Positions 27,222 through 36,497 are shown, counted from the stretch's first letter. The stretch: DNA of 64,000 bases from Lentzea albida (GCF_900111005.1 NZ_FOFV01000003.1:372001-436000); one strand, 5' to 3'. Notes: generated by a model from the letters alone, not told the origin. A program made the numbers and translations.

Positions 27222-27973
27222 TCCTCGGGACCGAGGCCGGCCGGGAACACCTCGGCCGGCCCCTGGTCCGCCCACAGCAACGGCAGCAGGTCGGCGCCCC
27301 GCCGCCACAGCCACGGAATCCCCTTGAGCACCAACCACGCCGCGTGGTGCCACACCGTCAGCTCGCGCCCGCCCGAGCACTCCAGGCTGACGTCACCGAA
27401 CGGGAGCCCGGCCGCGCGCAGCTCGGCCGCGAAGGCCCGCGCGAGCATCCGGTGGCCGCGTTCGGACGGGTGCAGCCGGTCGACCGCCCACGTCTCCAGC
27501 TCGTACGCGCCGGGCATCGTGTGCAGGTCGACGCACCGCACACCGTGCCGCGCCACCACCACGTCGACGACGCGGTTGTACTCGTCGATGCGGTCCTTCA
27601 GCACCCGCCGCAGCCGGCCGGGCAGCTTGAACACGCGGCCCTGGTCGTGGAACCGCACGGTGACGACCGCGACGCCCGCCGCGGTGAGCTCGCGGCACAC
27701 GTGGTCGAGGTCCTCGTGCATCCGCCGCGCGGAGAAGTCGGACCGGAGCGTGTCGTTCACCCCGGCGATCACGACGGCCGCGCTGGGCCCGTCCCGCAAG
27801 GCCCGCGGCAGCTGGGTGCGCCGGACGTCGGCCAGCCGCGCGCCGGAGACGGCGTGGTTGCGATAACCGTTGTCCGCGTAGGCGGAGGAGAGGATCGGGC
27901 CGAAGCCGCGCCAGCCGCCGGGCACGAGGTCGCCGATCCCGACCGCTGTCGAGTCACCGAGTAACACCAGCAC
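27200..27973 (-). CDS. SGNH/GDSL hydrolase
   Basis: 257 residues with SGNH blocks in order: block I LLGDSTAVG (nucleophile Ser), block II NHAVSGA (Gly), block III AGVNDTL (Asn), and block V DRLHPSERGH (Asp and His). The fold deacylates esters; substrate is open. The start is taken as GTG at 27973 (VLVLLGDSTAVG), which leaves only four residues before the GDS core; CTG or other non-standard codons upstream (ILKR) cannot be excluded. There is no signal peptide with this start. It follows the phosphotransferase-like gene on the same strand by 53 bp, and both may be co-transcribed. Confidence 0.85.
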   Translation of the reverse strand: MLVLLGDSTAVGIGDLVPGGWRGFGPILSSAYADNGYRNHAVSGARLADVRRTQLPRALRDGPSAAVVIAGVNDTLRSDFSARRMHEDLDHVCRELTAAGVAVVTVRFHDQGRVFKLPGRLRRVLKDRIDEYNRVVDVVVARHGVRCVDLHTMPGAYELETWAVDRLHPSERGHRMLARAFAAELRAAGLPFGDVSLECSGGRELTVWHHAAWLVLKGIPWLWRRGADLLPLLWADQGPAEVFPAGLGPEDQLPVRS

Positions 27974-28026
27974 GCGCTTCAGGATCAGCTCACCCGGTGA
28001 TCCCGGAATGTCCGTGCGGGAACGGT

Positions 28027-29199
28027 TCAGCGAAATGCTGGGTAAAGCGGGAGTTCGAGCACCTCGGGGCCGTAGCGGTCGGCCAGCGCGCCGATCACCG
28101 CGTCGGCGTGCGACGCGACCGTCTTCTCGCCGAGGATCAGCGCGTCGGACCGCAGCCTGATCCACCGGCCGGTCAGCACGACGCTGCGCGGTGGCGCGTT
28201 GACGACGGTGGGCATCGGCTTCGACAGCGCCCGCCACGTCGCGAGCCACACCCACAGCAGCTGGGCCTCCAGCAGCCGCGGTAAGAGCACCGCGTCGTCG
28301 TCCATCTCGGGCCACACCGAGCCGACCTCGGCGCGCCAGGCGGCGACCATGGCCTCCGACATCCCCGGCGGCAGCCCCCACCCGCACCAGCAGGACGGGA
28401 ACGGCACGCGCAGCGCGGCGGCGTCGAAGACGATGTCGCGGACGCAGCCGCCCTCGAAGTCGACGAACCGCACCCCGCGCGAGGTGACCAGGTGGTTGTC
28501 CGGACAAGAGGTCGACGGGCTGAACGCACGCCGCCGCGAGGTGCTGAACGCCCGCGCGGCACCGGCCGCGAACTCCACGGCCTGCGGGGTGATCTCCACG
28601 CCCAGGGTCGTCGCGAGCAACGCCGGTAAGCCGGCGATGGCCGCGTGCACGTCGACCGCGATCGGGTCCTGGCAGCACTGGGCGCCCGCCCGCCGCATCA
28701 ACGCGTCGAAGTCGGCGTCCCGGCCCGCCGTCGTGGCGTGCAGCCGGCCCATGGCGTGGGCCCACGACAGCAGCCCCCGCTCCGCCGCGCGCGCGTCCGT
28801 GGCGTGCAGCTTCTCGGACAGCCTCGGCGCACGTCCCAGGTCTTCGAGCACGACCAGGCGCGTCGCCGCGTCGTGCGCGAACAGCTCGGGGGTGGCGCGC
28901 TCCTCGGCGGGCAGCGCCGTCAGCAGCTGGTGGCTGACGGCCTCGTGCGCCCACGGGTCCCGATCACCGGAACCGGCCGGGTAGCGCTTCACGACCAGCG
29001 TGCGCGGCATGGAGAACGGCGAGGAAGCGACTCTCACGCGAATGACGACGGAACGCCCGGTACCCCCGAGGGCTTCGGGGTCGGCGAGGCGCACCTGGGC
29101 GCCCAGTCTTCTCGTCAGTACCTGCTCAGCCGCCCCGACAGCGTCCGCGATCTCAGGTGAAGTCGTGTCGGGAGGGCCCGCGGTGATCTCCACGCTCAT
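28027..29199 (-). CDS. Phosphotransferase-like (APH) protein with altered catalytic loop
   Basis: 390 residues with the aminoglycoside phosphotransferase/choline kinase-like fold: RVRVASSPFSMPRTLVVKRY supplies the ATP-anchoring Lys, LVVLEDLGRAP the hinge, and RFVDFEGG the metal-binding Asp of the DFG-like motif. The catalytic loop reads AFSPSTSCPDNHLV; family relatives that I recall have a GD pair there (SPGDxCPDN). The catalytic Asp is therefore missing, while the downstream Asn is kept. Local bases suggest two compensating single-base changes at about 28507-28522. It may be inactive, a pseudokinase, or a sequencing error. Start is ATG at 29199. Substrate unknown. Confidence 0.8.
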   Translation of the reverse strand: MSVEITAGPPDTTSPEIADAVGAAEQVLTRRLGAQVRLADPEALGGTGRSVVIRVRVASSPFSMPRTLVVKRYPAGSGDRDPWAHEAVSHQLLTALPAEERATPELFAHDAATRLVVLEDLGRAPRLSEKLHATDARAAERGLLSWAHAMGRLHATTAGRDADFDALMRRAGAQCCQDPIAVDVHAAIAGLPALLATTLGVEITPQAVEFAAGAARAFSTSRRRAFSPSTSCPDNHLVTSRGVRFVDFEGGCVRDIVFDAAALRVPFPSCWCGWGLPPGMSEAMVAAWRAEVGSVWPEMDDDAVLLPRLLEAQLLWVWLATWRALSKPMPTVVNAPPRSVVLTGRWIRLRSDALILGEKTVASHADAVIGALADRYGPEVLELPLYPAFR

Positions 29200-29350
29200 C
29201 CCCTCCGACCCTACTCCCCAAGTCCGTGAGCCGGACCGACGCTAATCCGGCCAGGCTGCGACCACCACCACTCGTTGGTAACGGCTCGCACAGCTTCCGG
29301 GCACCCCTCCGAGGTGTGGACGTGTGGAAACACCTTCCGTTGCCCCCTAC

Positions 29351-29377
29351 GTGCCGATCAAGCCGATCGATCGGCAC
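29351..29377. promoter_or_regulatory. Inverted repeat in the aspS-phosphotransferase intergenic region
   Basis: A 9-bp perfect inverted repeat (gtgccgatc/gatcggcac) has a 9-base spacer, and a further CCGATCAAG copy follows near 29393. The 285-bp stretch 29200-29484 holds no gene; this repeat and the downstream hairpin are all I see in it. Confidence 0.4.
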
Positions 29378-29438
29378 GCGCACCTCAATACCGATCAAGT
29401 AGCTGCTCGATCGGGCGAACTGTTCTCATGTTCTGGGA

Positions 29439-29472
29439 CGCACGGAGGCAGCCGAGGGGTTGCCTCCGTGCG
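29439..29472 (-). terminator. Intrinsic terminator after aspS
   Basis: A 12-bp perfect stem (cgcacggaggca/tgcctccgtgcg) with a 10-base loop, 12 bp past the aspS stop. There is no long T-run. Confidence 0.65.
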
Positions 29473-29484
29473 CGAGAAAGATCG

Positions 29485-31284
29485 TCAGGCCTTCTCGGGA
29501 GCCTTTTCCTGGCTCTTCTCCTGCGGCTTGGCGTCCACACCGGCCTCCTTGCGCTGCAGCGCCGTGATGGGCGCCGGGGCGGCCGTCAGCGGGTCGTAGC
29601 CGCCGCCCGACTTCGGGAACGCGATGACCTCGCGGATCGAGTCGGCACCCGCGAGCAGCATGCACAGGCGGTCCCAGCCCAGCGCGATGCCGCCGTGGGG
29701 CGGGGCGCCGTACTTGAACGCGTCGAGCAGGAAGCCGAACTTCTCCTGCGCCTCCTCGGCACCGATGCCCATGACGTTGAACGCGCGCTGCTGCACGTCG
29801 GCGCGGTGGATACGGATCGAGCCACCGCCGAGCTCGTTGCCGTTGAGGATCACGTCGTAGGCGTAGGCCAGCGCGTTGCCCGGGTCGGACTCGAAGTTGT
29901 CGATCCACTCCGGGGTCGGCGAGGTGAACGCGTGGTGCAGCGCCGTCCAGTTGCTGCCGCCGACCGCCACGTCACCGGCCTCGAGCTTGTCGACCGACTC
30001 GAACATCGGGAAGTCGACGACCCAGGCGAACGCCCACGCGTTCTCGTCGACCAGGCCGACGCGGTGCGCGATCTCGACGCGGGCGGCGCCGAGCAGGGCG
30101 CGCGCGTCGCGCGGGTCGCCGGCACCGAAGAAGATGCAGTCGCCGGGGTTGGCGCCGACGGCCTTCGCGAGACCGTCGCGCTCGGCGTCGGTCAGGTTCT
30201 TCGCGACCGGGCCGCCGAGCGTGCCGTCCTCACCGACCAGCACGTACGCGAGGCCCTTGTGGCCGCGCTGCTTCGCGAACTCCTGCCACGCGTCGAGCGT
30301 GCGGCGCGGCTGCGAGGCACCGCCCGGCATGACGACGGCACCGACGTACGGCGCCTGGAACACGCGGAACGTCGTGTCCTTGAAGTACTCGGTCAGTTCG
30401 GTGAGCTCGAGCTCGAAGCGCAGGTCCGGCTTGTCCGAGCCGTACTTGGCCATCGCGTCGGCGTAGGAGATCCGGCGGAACGGCAGCGGCAGCTCGACGC
30501 CCTTGGTCTCCTTCCAGATCGCGGCCAGCAGCTTCTCGGTCAGCGCGATGACGTCGTCCTGCTCGACGAAGCTCATCTCGACGTCGAGCTGGGTGAACTC
30601 CGGCTGGCGGTCGGCGCGGAAGTCCTCGTCGCGGTAGCAGCGCGCGATCTGGTAGTACCGCTCCAGGCCGCCGACCATGAGCAGCTGCTTGAACAGCTGC
30701 GGCGACTGCGGCAGCGCGTACCAGGAACCGGGACGCAGGCGGGCGGGCACCAGGAAGTCGCGCGCGCCCTCGGGCGTCGAGCGGGTCAGCGTCGGCGTCT
30801 CGATCTCGACGAACTTCTCCGAGTGCAGCACCTCGCGGGCGATGCGGCTGACCTCGGAGCGCAGCCGGATGGCCTTGGCCGGGGCGGAGCGGCGCAGGTC
30901 GAGGTAGCGGTGCTTGAGCCGCGCCTCCTCGCCCGGCTCGACGTCGCTCTCGACCTGGAACGGCAGCGGCGCGGCCTCGTTGAGGACCTCGAGGTCGCTC
31001 ACGTAGACCTCGATGGCGCCGGTCGGCAGCTCGGGGTTCTCGCTGCCCTCGGGGCGCTTGCTCACCTCACCGGTGACCTTGACGACGTACTCGCTGCGCA
31101 GCCGGTGCGCGCGCTCCGCCATCTCGCCCTCGCGGAAGACGACCTGGGCGACACCGGAGGCGTCCCGCAGGTCGATGAAGATGACACCGCCGTGATCCCG
31201 CCGGCGGGCGACCCACCCGGTGAGGGTGACGGACTGCCCGGCGTGCTCGGCCCGGAGTGATCCGGCCTCGTGCGTGCGCAACAC
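29485..31284 (-). CDS. aspS: Aspartyl-tRNA synthetase, bacterial type
   Basis: 599 residues, the bacterial class IIb AspRS length. An OB-fold anticodon-binding domain opens it ([16 protein letters not shown]). Class II motif 2 reads [23 protein letters not shown] in two parts, the bacterial GAD insert lies in the middle, and motif 3 ([13 protein letters not shown]) is near the end. The enzyme charges tRNA-Asp. At position 31, in RRRDHGG, it has His where E. coli has Leu; His31 is a feature of non-discriminating AspRS that also makes Asp-tRNA-Asn for GatCAB. Start is GTG at 31284 with AAGGAG eight bases upstream. The tail is Lys/Glu-rich. In M. tuberculosis aspS is also near the splB-hisS region. 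Confidence 0.97.
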   Translation of the reverse strand: MLRTHEAGSLRAEHAGQSVTLTGWVARRRDHGGVIFIDLRDASGVAQVVFREGEMAERAHRLRSEYVVKVTGEVSKRPEGSENPELPTGAIEVYVSDLEVLNEAAPLPFQVESDVEPGEEARLKHRYLDLRRSAPAKAIRLRSEVSRIAREVLHSEKFVEIETPTLTRSTPEGARDFLVPARLRPGSWYALPQSPQLFKQLLMVGGLERYYQIARCYRDEDFRADRQPEFTQLDVEMSFVEQDDVIALTEKLLAAIWKETKGVELPLPFRRISYADAMAKYGSDKPDLRFELELTELTEYFKDTTFRVFQAPYVGAVVMPGGASQPRRTLDAWQEFAKQRGHKGLAYVLVGEDGTLGGPVAKNLTDAERDGLAKAVGANPGDCIFFGAGDPRDARALLGAARVEIAHRVGLVDENAWAFAWVVDFPMFESVDKLEAGDVAVGGSNWTALHHAFTSPTPEWIDNFESDPGNALAYAYDVILNGNELGGGSIRIHRADVQQRAFNVMGIGAEEAQEKFGFLLDAFKYGAPPHGGIALGWDRLCMLLAGADSIREVIAFPKSGGGYDPLTAAPAPITALQRKEAGVDAKPQEKSQEKAPEKA

Positions 31285-31350
31285 GGTGGTGGCTCCTTGT
31301 AGACGAAGTCAGCTTTGCCGTCAAGGCTAGCCGGAGCCACCGACAGATTT

Positions 31351-31728
31351 TCAGGCAGGGCTTTCCGGTCGCGGAGATGATCTCCCCAGCAGCGGCCTCG
31401 CCCGGTCCCACGCCGCGTGCCACCCGGCGTCGACCTGCTCGGCGTCCCCCCACTCCGCGATCCGGTGGAGCAGGTCGAGCAGCCGCGCCCGCGGTGCCGG
31501 CGCCAGCGACGGCAGCACCTCGACCAGGAACGGCAGCACCGCCGTGGCGGCCCCGCACACGAACCCGCCCTCCTCGTGGATGGTCCGGTCCAGGTCGGTG
31601 ATGGCGCGCGAGACCACCTCGGGGTCGCCGGACAGCAACGCCCGCACGTGACCGGGCGTGTCCAGCGCGGGCCCGTAGGCGTGGTCGACCGAGTGCCACG
31701 CGACGTCGTCCAGCCCCTCCAGGCTCAT
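31351..31728 (-). CDS. Small HEAT-repeat-like protein
   Basis: 125 residues beginning MSLEGLDDVAWHSVDHAYG, mainly alpha-helical, with paired helices such as AITDLDRTIHEEGG and AATAVLPFLVEVLPSLAP that look like two or three HEAT-type repeats. It has the same GxxCGAATAVLPFLxEVL pattern seen in actinobacterial HEAT-domain hypotheticals. No enzymatic motif. It starts at ATG 31728, sharing four bases with the stop of the next HEAT-like gene (ATGA), so the pair is translationally coupled. A protein-binding scaffold role is inferred only from the repeats. Confidence 0.75.
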   Translation of the reverse strand: MSLEGLDDVAWHSVDHAYGPALDTPGHVRALLSGDPEVVSRAITDLDRTIHEEGGFVCGAATAVLPFLVEVLPSLAPAPRARLLDLLHRIAEWGDAEQVDAGWHAAWDRARPLLGRSSPRPESPA

Positions 31729-32765
31729 CCGAGCTCCTCCAGGTCCTCCAGCACCGACGTGGCGAGCGTCGAGACCTTCTGCCCCAACGACGTCACGCCG
31801 TGGTCGTGCACCCTCGCGGCGACGAGGTCCCGGTGCTCCCGGGCCCGCGCGACCCCCACCAGCCACACCGCGAACGCCCGCAGCCGCACGTCCGGGTCCG
31901 CGATCCACACCGGCACGAAGGGCACGACCAGGCCGGCGTCGGTGGTGTCGCGTTCGAAGAGCCGCCGGAGGTAGTCGAGCGCCTCGGTGCGCCACGGCAG
32001 CACGTCCACCAGCGACAGCACCAGGTCGATGCCCTCGAAGTCCTTGGGCCCCACCAGCCAGAGCACGTGCTCCAGCACCTCGTCGTAGCCCATCTCGAAC
32101 TGCCCGGTCCCGAGGAACAGCCCCAGGTCCCCGGTCAGCCCGCGCAGGATCACGCCCGCGTCCGGCCGGGTCGCCGCGGACACGAGCAGGCGCGTCAGCG
32201 GTTCGTCCTCGGGCACGTCCAGCTCCCGCAGCCACGAGACCGCGGCCTCGTCGCCCCGCCCCGCGAACTCCGTCGCGACGATCACCAGGCACAACCGCGT
32301 GGCCGGATCGGTCTCGGCCTCCCAGCGCCGCGCCAGGGCGGGCAGCACCGGAGCGCTGTCCCCGCGCGCCTTCCCGAGCATGAACAACGCGCCCCGCCGC
32401 ACCGCCGCCGCGTCGTGGTCGAGCAGCGCCAGCACCGCCGGTTTCGAGGCCTCCCACGCGGGCGGCCAGCTCGGGTGCACGCCGTCGGACCCGCTGCCCC
32501 CGGCGACCGCGATCGCACCGCACAGGTTCTCCAGCAGCCACTCGCGGCTGGGGGTGTTGTCGTGCGCGACCAGGTCCAGCAGGAACGGCCACGCCGCCGC
32601 GGTCGCCTCACTCACCTCGGACTCGTCCCCGGTCAGGTGCCGCACCAGCTCCTCGTGCGGCTCGACGGACGTCCGCGCCTGCCTCAACAGCCTGGGAAGG
32701 TCGTCGGCGAACCCGTCGTGGCTCCGCAACCGGTACCAGTCGATCTTCTTCAGGCCGTCCACCAT
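31725..32765 (-). CDS. HEAT-repeat-like protein
   Basis: 346 residues of helical repeats with the typical patterns WPFLLDLVAHDNTPSREWLL, KPAVLALLDHDAAAVRRGAL and RLCLVIVATEFAGRGDEAAV, each about 40-45 residues. Large helical-repeat proteins of this kind often bind other proteins. No catalytic or membrane feature. I place the start at ATG 32765 (MVDGLKKIDWYRL); an upstream ATG at 32813 would put the terminator of the preceding subtilisin gene inside the reading frame. The downstream gene overlaps by four bases. Function is unknown. Confidence 0.8.
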   Translation of the reverse strand: MVDGLKKIDWYRLRSHDGFADDLPRLLRQARTSVEPHEELVRHLTGDESEVSEATAAAWPFLLDLVAHDNTPSREWLLENLCGAIAVAGGSGSDGVHPSWPPAWEASKPAVLALLDHDAAAVRRGALFMLGKARGDSAPVLPALARRWEAETDPATRLCLVIVATEFAGRGDEAAVSWLRELDVPEDEPLTRLLVSAATRPDAGVILRGLTGDLGLFLGTGQFEMGYDEVLEHVLWLVGPKDFEGIDLVLSLVDVLPWRTEALDYLRRLFERDTTDAGLVVPFVPVWIADPDVRLRAFAVWLVGVARAREHRDLVAARVHDHGVTSLGQKVSTLATSVLEDLEELG

Positions 32766-32782
32766 GGACCCAACAATAGGAA

Positions 32783-32810
32783 AAGGGCCGCGACCGGGGT
32801 CGCGGCCCTT
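32783..32810 (-). terminator. Intrinsic terminator after the first subtilisin gene
   Basis: A 13-bp stem (aagggccgcgacc/ggtcgcggccctt) with a 2-base loop is followed on the minus strand by TTTTCC. It lies 16 bases beyond the protease stop. Confidence 0.85.
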
Positions 32811-32826
32811 CACCTCAACGTTCAGC

Positions 32827-33996
32827 TCACGCGGTGGGCGCGAGGTACAGCAGGCGGTTCGGCGAACCGGAGCCCGGGTTCGTCACCTTCGACGGCGTCG
32901 ACTGCGCGATCAGGTACGAGGCGACCTGAGCGGGCGTGGCCGAGGCGTTCGTCGAGAGGTAGCGAGCGGCGGCACCCGCGACGTGCGGGGTGGCCATCGA
33001 CGTGCCCGAGATGGTGTTGGTGGCCGAGTCGGAGGTGCTCCAGGCCGACGTGATGGACGAGCCCGGCGCGAAGATGTCGAGCACCGAACCGTAGTTCGAG
33101 TACGACGCGCGGGCGTCGGTGCGCTCGGTGGCGCCCACGGTGATCGCCTCGGTCACGCGGGCCGGCGAGAAGCCGGACGCGTTGGCGTTGGAGTTGCCGG
33201 CCGCCACGGCGAACGTGACGCCCTTGGCGATGGCGTTGCGCACGGCCGTGTCGAGCGTGGCGTTGGCGCCACCGCCCAGCGACAGGTTGGCGACGGCCGG
33301 CTTGACGGCGTTGGCACCCACCCAGTCGATGCCCGCGGCGACACCGGCGAGGGTGCCGGAGCCGTTGTTGTCGAGCACGCGGACGGCGACGATCTTCGCG
33401 GCCTTCGCGACGCCGTACTGCGAGCCGGCGATGGTGCCGGCGACGTGCGTGCCGTGGCCGTTGCCGTCCTGCGCGACGTTGTCGTTGTCCACGAAGTCAC
33501 GGCCGTTCGAGGCGCGGCCCCCGAACGTGGAGTGGCTGATGCGGACACCGGTGTCGATGACGTACGCCGTCACGCCGGCACCGGTCGAGGTGTAGCTGTA
33601 GGAGCTGTTGAGCGGCAGGTTGCGCTGGTCGATGCGGTCGAGACCCCACGACGGCGGGTTCGTCTGCGTGGCCTGCGTGTGGACGACCTGGTCGGCCTCG
33701 ACGAAGTCGACCGACGGGTCGGCGGCGAGACGCTTGGCCTGCTTCTCCGTCAGCTTCACGTTGAAGCCGCCGAAGGTCTTGTACTCGCGCTCGACGGTGC
33801 CGCCGAAACGGGAGGCGAGGGCGTGCGAGTCGCCCTTGCCCTCCTTCAGCTTCACGATGAAGCTGCCCGTGATCTTCTCCGGCGCGTTGAGGGAGAGGAC
33901 CTCGCCCTCCGCGGCGGAGGCGTTGGGAACCATCAGAACCGACAGGGCGAGGCTGGCCACGCCGGCACCGGCCAGGAACCGGATCTTTCGCGTCAT
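32827..33996 (-). CDS. Secreted subtilisin-like serine protease 1 (S8, proteinase K/aqualysin type)
   Basis: 389 residues. A Sec signal peptide (MTRKIRFLAGAGVASLALSV, cleavage around ASA-AE) is followed by an I9 inhibitor propeptide ([12 protein letters not shown] to VDFVEADQVV). The catalytic domain has YVIDTGV (Asp), [11 protein letters not shown] (His), and SGTSMATPHVAG (Ser). SNYGSVLDIFAPG and [11 protein letters not shown] match proteinase K-like secreted proteases. It is made as a proenzyme and cuts extracellular protein. It is the most downstream of three tandem paralogues on this strand. A hairpin terminator follows directly. Start is ATG at 33996. Confidence 0.95.
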   Translation of the reverse strand: MTRKIRFLAGAGVASLALSVLMVPNASAAEGEVLSLNAPEKITGSFIVKLKEGKGDSHALASRFGGTVEREYKTFGGFNVKLTEKQAKRLAADPSVDFVEADQVVHTQATQTNPPSWGLDRIDQRNLPLNSSYSYTSTGAGVTAYVIDTGVRISHSTFGGRASNGRDFVDNDNVAQDGNGHGTHVAGTIAGSQYGVAKAAKIVAVRVLDNNGSGTLAGVAAGIDWVGANAVKPAVANLSLGGGANATLDTAVRNAIAKGVTFAVAAGNSNANASGFSPARVTEAITVGATERTDARASYSNYGSVLDIFAPGSSITSAWSTSDSATNTISGTSMATPHVAGAAARYLSTNASATPAQVASYLIAQSTPSKVTNPGSGSPNRLLYLAPTA

Positions 33997-34064
33997 GATG
34001 TCGCTTTCCGTTCTTTGCAGGGGAACGAAGCGCTTTCGACGTTATGGAGAGAACCGGTTCCTGC

Positions 34065-34094
34065 CAAGGGCGTCCAAGGAATAAGACGCCCTTG
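34065..34094 (-). terminator. Hairpin after the second subtilisin gene
   Basis: A 10-bp stem (caagggcgtc/gacgcccttg) with a 10-base loop is located 22 bp beyond the stop of the second protease. No clear T-run; a terminator is likely but not certain. Confidence 0.5.
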
Positions 34095-34115
34095 CATTGC
34101 CGGACAATTGACCAT

Positions 34116-35189
34116 TCACAGAGATGGCGGCCAGTAGAGGATACGAGTGACGGGTGGCGTGCCGGGGGTGCCCGTGGTAACCAGCGCGCTCTCCACCTGG
34201 GCGGGTGTCGCGGTGCGGTTGCGTTCCAGGAACCGTGCCGCCACACCGGCCGCGTGCGGTGCGGCCATCGACGAACCGCTCAGCGTGTTCGTCGCCGTGT
34301 CGGAAGTGTTCCAGGCGGAGGGAATGCTCACCCCTGCTGCCCAGATGTCCACCAGCGGCCCGTAGTTCGACGAGGACGACTTGGTGTCGGTCTGCGTCAG
34401 CGCGCCCACGCAGATGGCCTGGGAAACCCTTTGCGGCGAGGAGTTCCCGGGATCGGTGTTGCTGCCACCCGCCGCGACGGTGTAGGACACGCCCGAGTCG
34501 ATCGACCTCTTCACCGCGGTGTCGAGGGCCGCGGAAGCGCCACCGCCCAGCGACATGTTGGCCACGGCGGGCTTCACGGCGTTGCGCGTCACCCAGTCCA
34601 CTCCGGCGATGACACCGGAGATCGTGCCGGAGCCCGACCCGTTCAGCACCCGCACGCCCCACACCGTGGCCTGCTTGGCCACGCCGTACTTCGTGCCCGC
34701 CGCGATTCCGGCGACGTGCGTGCCGTGCCCGTTGTCGTCCTGGGCGATCGCGTCGTTGTCGACGGTGTCCCAGCCGTTGCGCGCCCGGCCGCCGAAGTCC
34801 GCGTGCGTCACGCGGAGCCCGGTGTCGATGACGTAGATGTTCACGCCACGGCCCGTGGTCGTGTACTCGTAGCGCTGGTCCAGCGGCAACGCGCGCTGGT
34901 CGACGCGGTCCAGCCCCCAGGGAGGGTTGAGCTGGACGCTGTTGGCGTGCACGATCCCGTCACGCTCCACGGAGGACACGTTCGGGTCGGCCTTCAGCGC
35001 GCGGACCTGCGAGGACGTCAGGCGCGCGCTGAAACCGTTGAAGACACTGGAATACGTGTGCTCGACCGCGCCGCTGAACGACGACACCGCGCCGTCACGG
35101 AGCACGACGATGTAGGACGAGGTGGCCGCGGACGCCGGGGCGACCACGACCGCAGCACCGAGGGCGGCGACTGCCAGCAGGGCTCTCAC
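34116..35189 (-). CDS. Secreted subtilisin-like serine protease 2 (S8)
   Basis: 357 residues. A short signal peptide (MRALLAVAALGAAVVVAPAS, cleavage near ASA-AT) leads to a propeptide with SSYIVVLRDG, then the catalytic domain: YVIDTGL (Asp), [11 protein letters not shown] (His) and SGSSMAAPHAAG (Ser). It is the shortest and most divergent of the three tandem paralogues. Three positions differ from both neighbours: AAGGSNTDPG instead of [11 protein letters not shown], which replaces the oxyanion-hole Asn of the AAGN motif by Gly; SGSSMAAPHA instead of SGTSMA(T/S)PHV; and IWAAG instead of FAPG. This may alter activity. Start is ATG at 35189. Confidence 0.92.
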   Translation of the reverse strand: MRALLAVAALGAAVVVAPASAATSSYIVVLRDGAVSSFSGAVEHTYSSVFNGFSARLTSSQVRALKADPNVSSVERDGIVHANSVQLNPPWGLDRVDQRALPLDQRYEYTTTGRGVNIYVIDTGLRVTHADFGGRARNGWDTVDNDAIAQDDNGHGTHVAGIAAGTKYGVAKQATVWGVRVLNGSGSGTISGVIAGVDWVTRNAVKPAVANMSLGGGASAALDTAVKRSIDSGVSYTVAAGGSNTDPGNSSPQRVSQAICVGALTQTDTKSSSSNYGPLVDIWAAGVSIPSAWNTSDTATNTLSGSSMAAPHAAGVAARFLERNRTATPAQVESALVTTGTPGTPPVTRILYWPPSL

Positions 35190-35220
35190 GGGCAGGGTTT
35201 CCTTTCCTGTGCAGGGAAAA

Positions 35221-35251
35221 CGGCCCCGGCTCGCGAACAGAGCCGGGGCCG
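35221..35251 (-). terminator. Intrinsic terminator after the third subtilisin gene
   Basis: A 12-bp stem (cggccccggctc/gagccggggccg) with a 7-base loop is followed on the minus strand by TTTTCC. It sits between the third protease's stop and the start of the second, so the paralogues are separate transcription units. Confidence 0.85.
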
Positions 35252-35269
35252 CACATCTCAGGGCGGGGA

Positions 35270-36430
35270 TCAGCTGGTCGGCGGCCAGTGCAGGAGCCGC
35301 GTGGTCGTGCTCGGGCCGGGGTTGGTCACCTTGCCGTTGGTGGCGTTGGAGGTGATCGCGGTCGCCACCTGGGCGGGCGTCACGTTCCGGTTGCCCTGCA
35401 GGTAGCGGGCCACCACGCCTGCGACGTGCGGCGACGCCATCGAGGTGCCGGAAATGGTGTTCGTGGCCGTGTCACTGGTGTGCCACGCGGAGGTGATGCC
35501 GCCACCGGGCGCGAACACGTCGACACCGGCGCCGTAGTTGGAGAACGACGACCGCGCGTCGGTGCGCTCGGTCGAGCCGACGGTCAGCGCCGCGGCCACG
35601 CGGGCCGGCGAGAAGCCCGACGCGTTGGCGTTGGAGTTGCCCGCCGCGACGGCGAACGTCACGCCGCGCGTGATCGCGCCGGACACCGCGTTGTCGAGCG
35701 AGGTGTTGGCGCCGCCGCCGAGCGACATGTTGGCGACGGCGGGCTTGACGTGGTTGTTCGCCACCCAGTTCACGCCCGCGACGACACCGGCGATGGTGCC
35801 CGAGCCGGAGTTGTTCAGCACGCGGACACCGATGATGGTGGCCTGCTTGGCGACACCGTGCAGCGTGCCCGCGACGGTGCCGGCGACGTGCGTGCCGTGT
35901 CCGTTGCCGTCCTGCGCGACGGCGTCGTTGTCCACGAAGTCGTAACCGTTGCGGGCACGGCCGCCGAAGTCGCGGTGCGTGATGCGGACACCGGTGTCGA
36001 TGACGTAGGCGTTCACGCCGGAACCGGTGGAGTTGTAGGTGTAGCGCTGGTCGAGCGGCAGGTTGCGCTGGTCGATCCGGTCGAGCCCCCACGACGGCGG
36101 GTTGACCTGGGTGGCCTGGATGCTGACGACCTGGTCGCGTTCCACGTACTCGACCGAGGGGTCAGCGGCGAGTCTGCGCGCCTGCGCGTCGCTCATCTTC
36201 ACCGAGAAGCCCTGGAACACCGCGTCGTAGACGTGGCCGACCTGGCCGCCGAACCGGGAACCGAGCGTCTGCGCGCTCGCGGTGACGGCGTTGTCCTTCA
36301 GCTTGACGATGAAGGAGCCGGGAATGTTCTGGCCGGGCGAGACGCGGATCTCACCGGCCGCGGCGGTGGCGGGCGAGGCGAACGCGGCGATCATGATCAC
36401 CGAGCCCACGAGGGTCGCTGTCTTGCGCAT
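35270..36430 (-). CDS. Secreted subtilisin-like serine protease 3 (S8, proteinase K type)
   Basis: 386 residues. Signal peptide ([20 protein letters not shown], cleavage at ATA-AA), propeptide ([12 protein letters not shown] to [10 protein letters not shown]) and catalytic domain with [19 protein letters not shown] and [12 protein letters not shown] as the triad. The linker [20 protein letters not shown] after the propeptide is nearly shared with protease 1, so these two are closer to each other than to protease 2. The oxyanion motif [11 protein letters not shown] is intact. An 8-bp inverted repeat lies 44 bases upstream. It is divergent from the HTH gene at 36610. Extracellular protein degradation is expected. 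Confidence 0.95.
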   Translation of the reverse strand: MRKTATLVGSVIMIAAFASPATAAAGEIRVSPGQNIPGSFIVKLKDNAVTASAQTLGSRFGGQVGHVYDAVFQGFSVKMSDAQARRLAADPSVEYVERDQVVSIQATQVNPPSWGLDRIDQRNLPLDQRYTYNSTGSGVNAYVIDTGVRITHRDFGGRARNGYDFVDNDAVAQDGNGHGTHVAGTVAGTLHGVAKQATIIGVRVLNNSGSGTIAGVVAGVNWVANNHVKPAVANMSLGGGANTSLDNAVSGAITRGVTFAVAAGNSNANASGFSPARVAAALTVGSTERTDARSSFSNYGAGVDVFAPGGGITSAWHTSDTATNTISGTSMASPHVAGVVARYLQGNRNVTPAQVATAITSNATNGKVTNPGPSTTTRLLHWPPTS

Positions 36431-36473
36431 TGTGCAGTCCTGTTCGTCGCAGGGATGCTGCAGGAACCCACTC

Positions 36474-36497
36474 GGACTATTGGCGGCGTAATAGTCC
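36474..36497. promoter_or_regulatory. Inverted repeat upstream of subtilisin gene 3 (operator candidate)
   Basis: ggactatt/aatagtcc: an 8-bp perfect inverted repeat around an 8-base spacer, in the divergent region between the protease and HTH-protein genes. Its AT-rich arms stand out in a GC-rich background. Confidence 0.4.
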
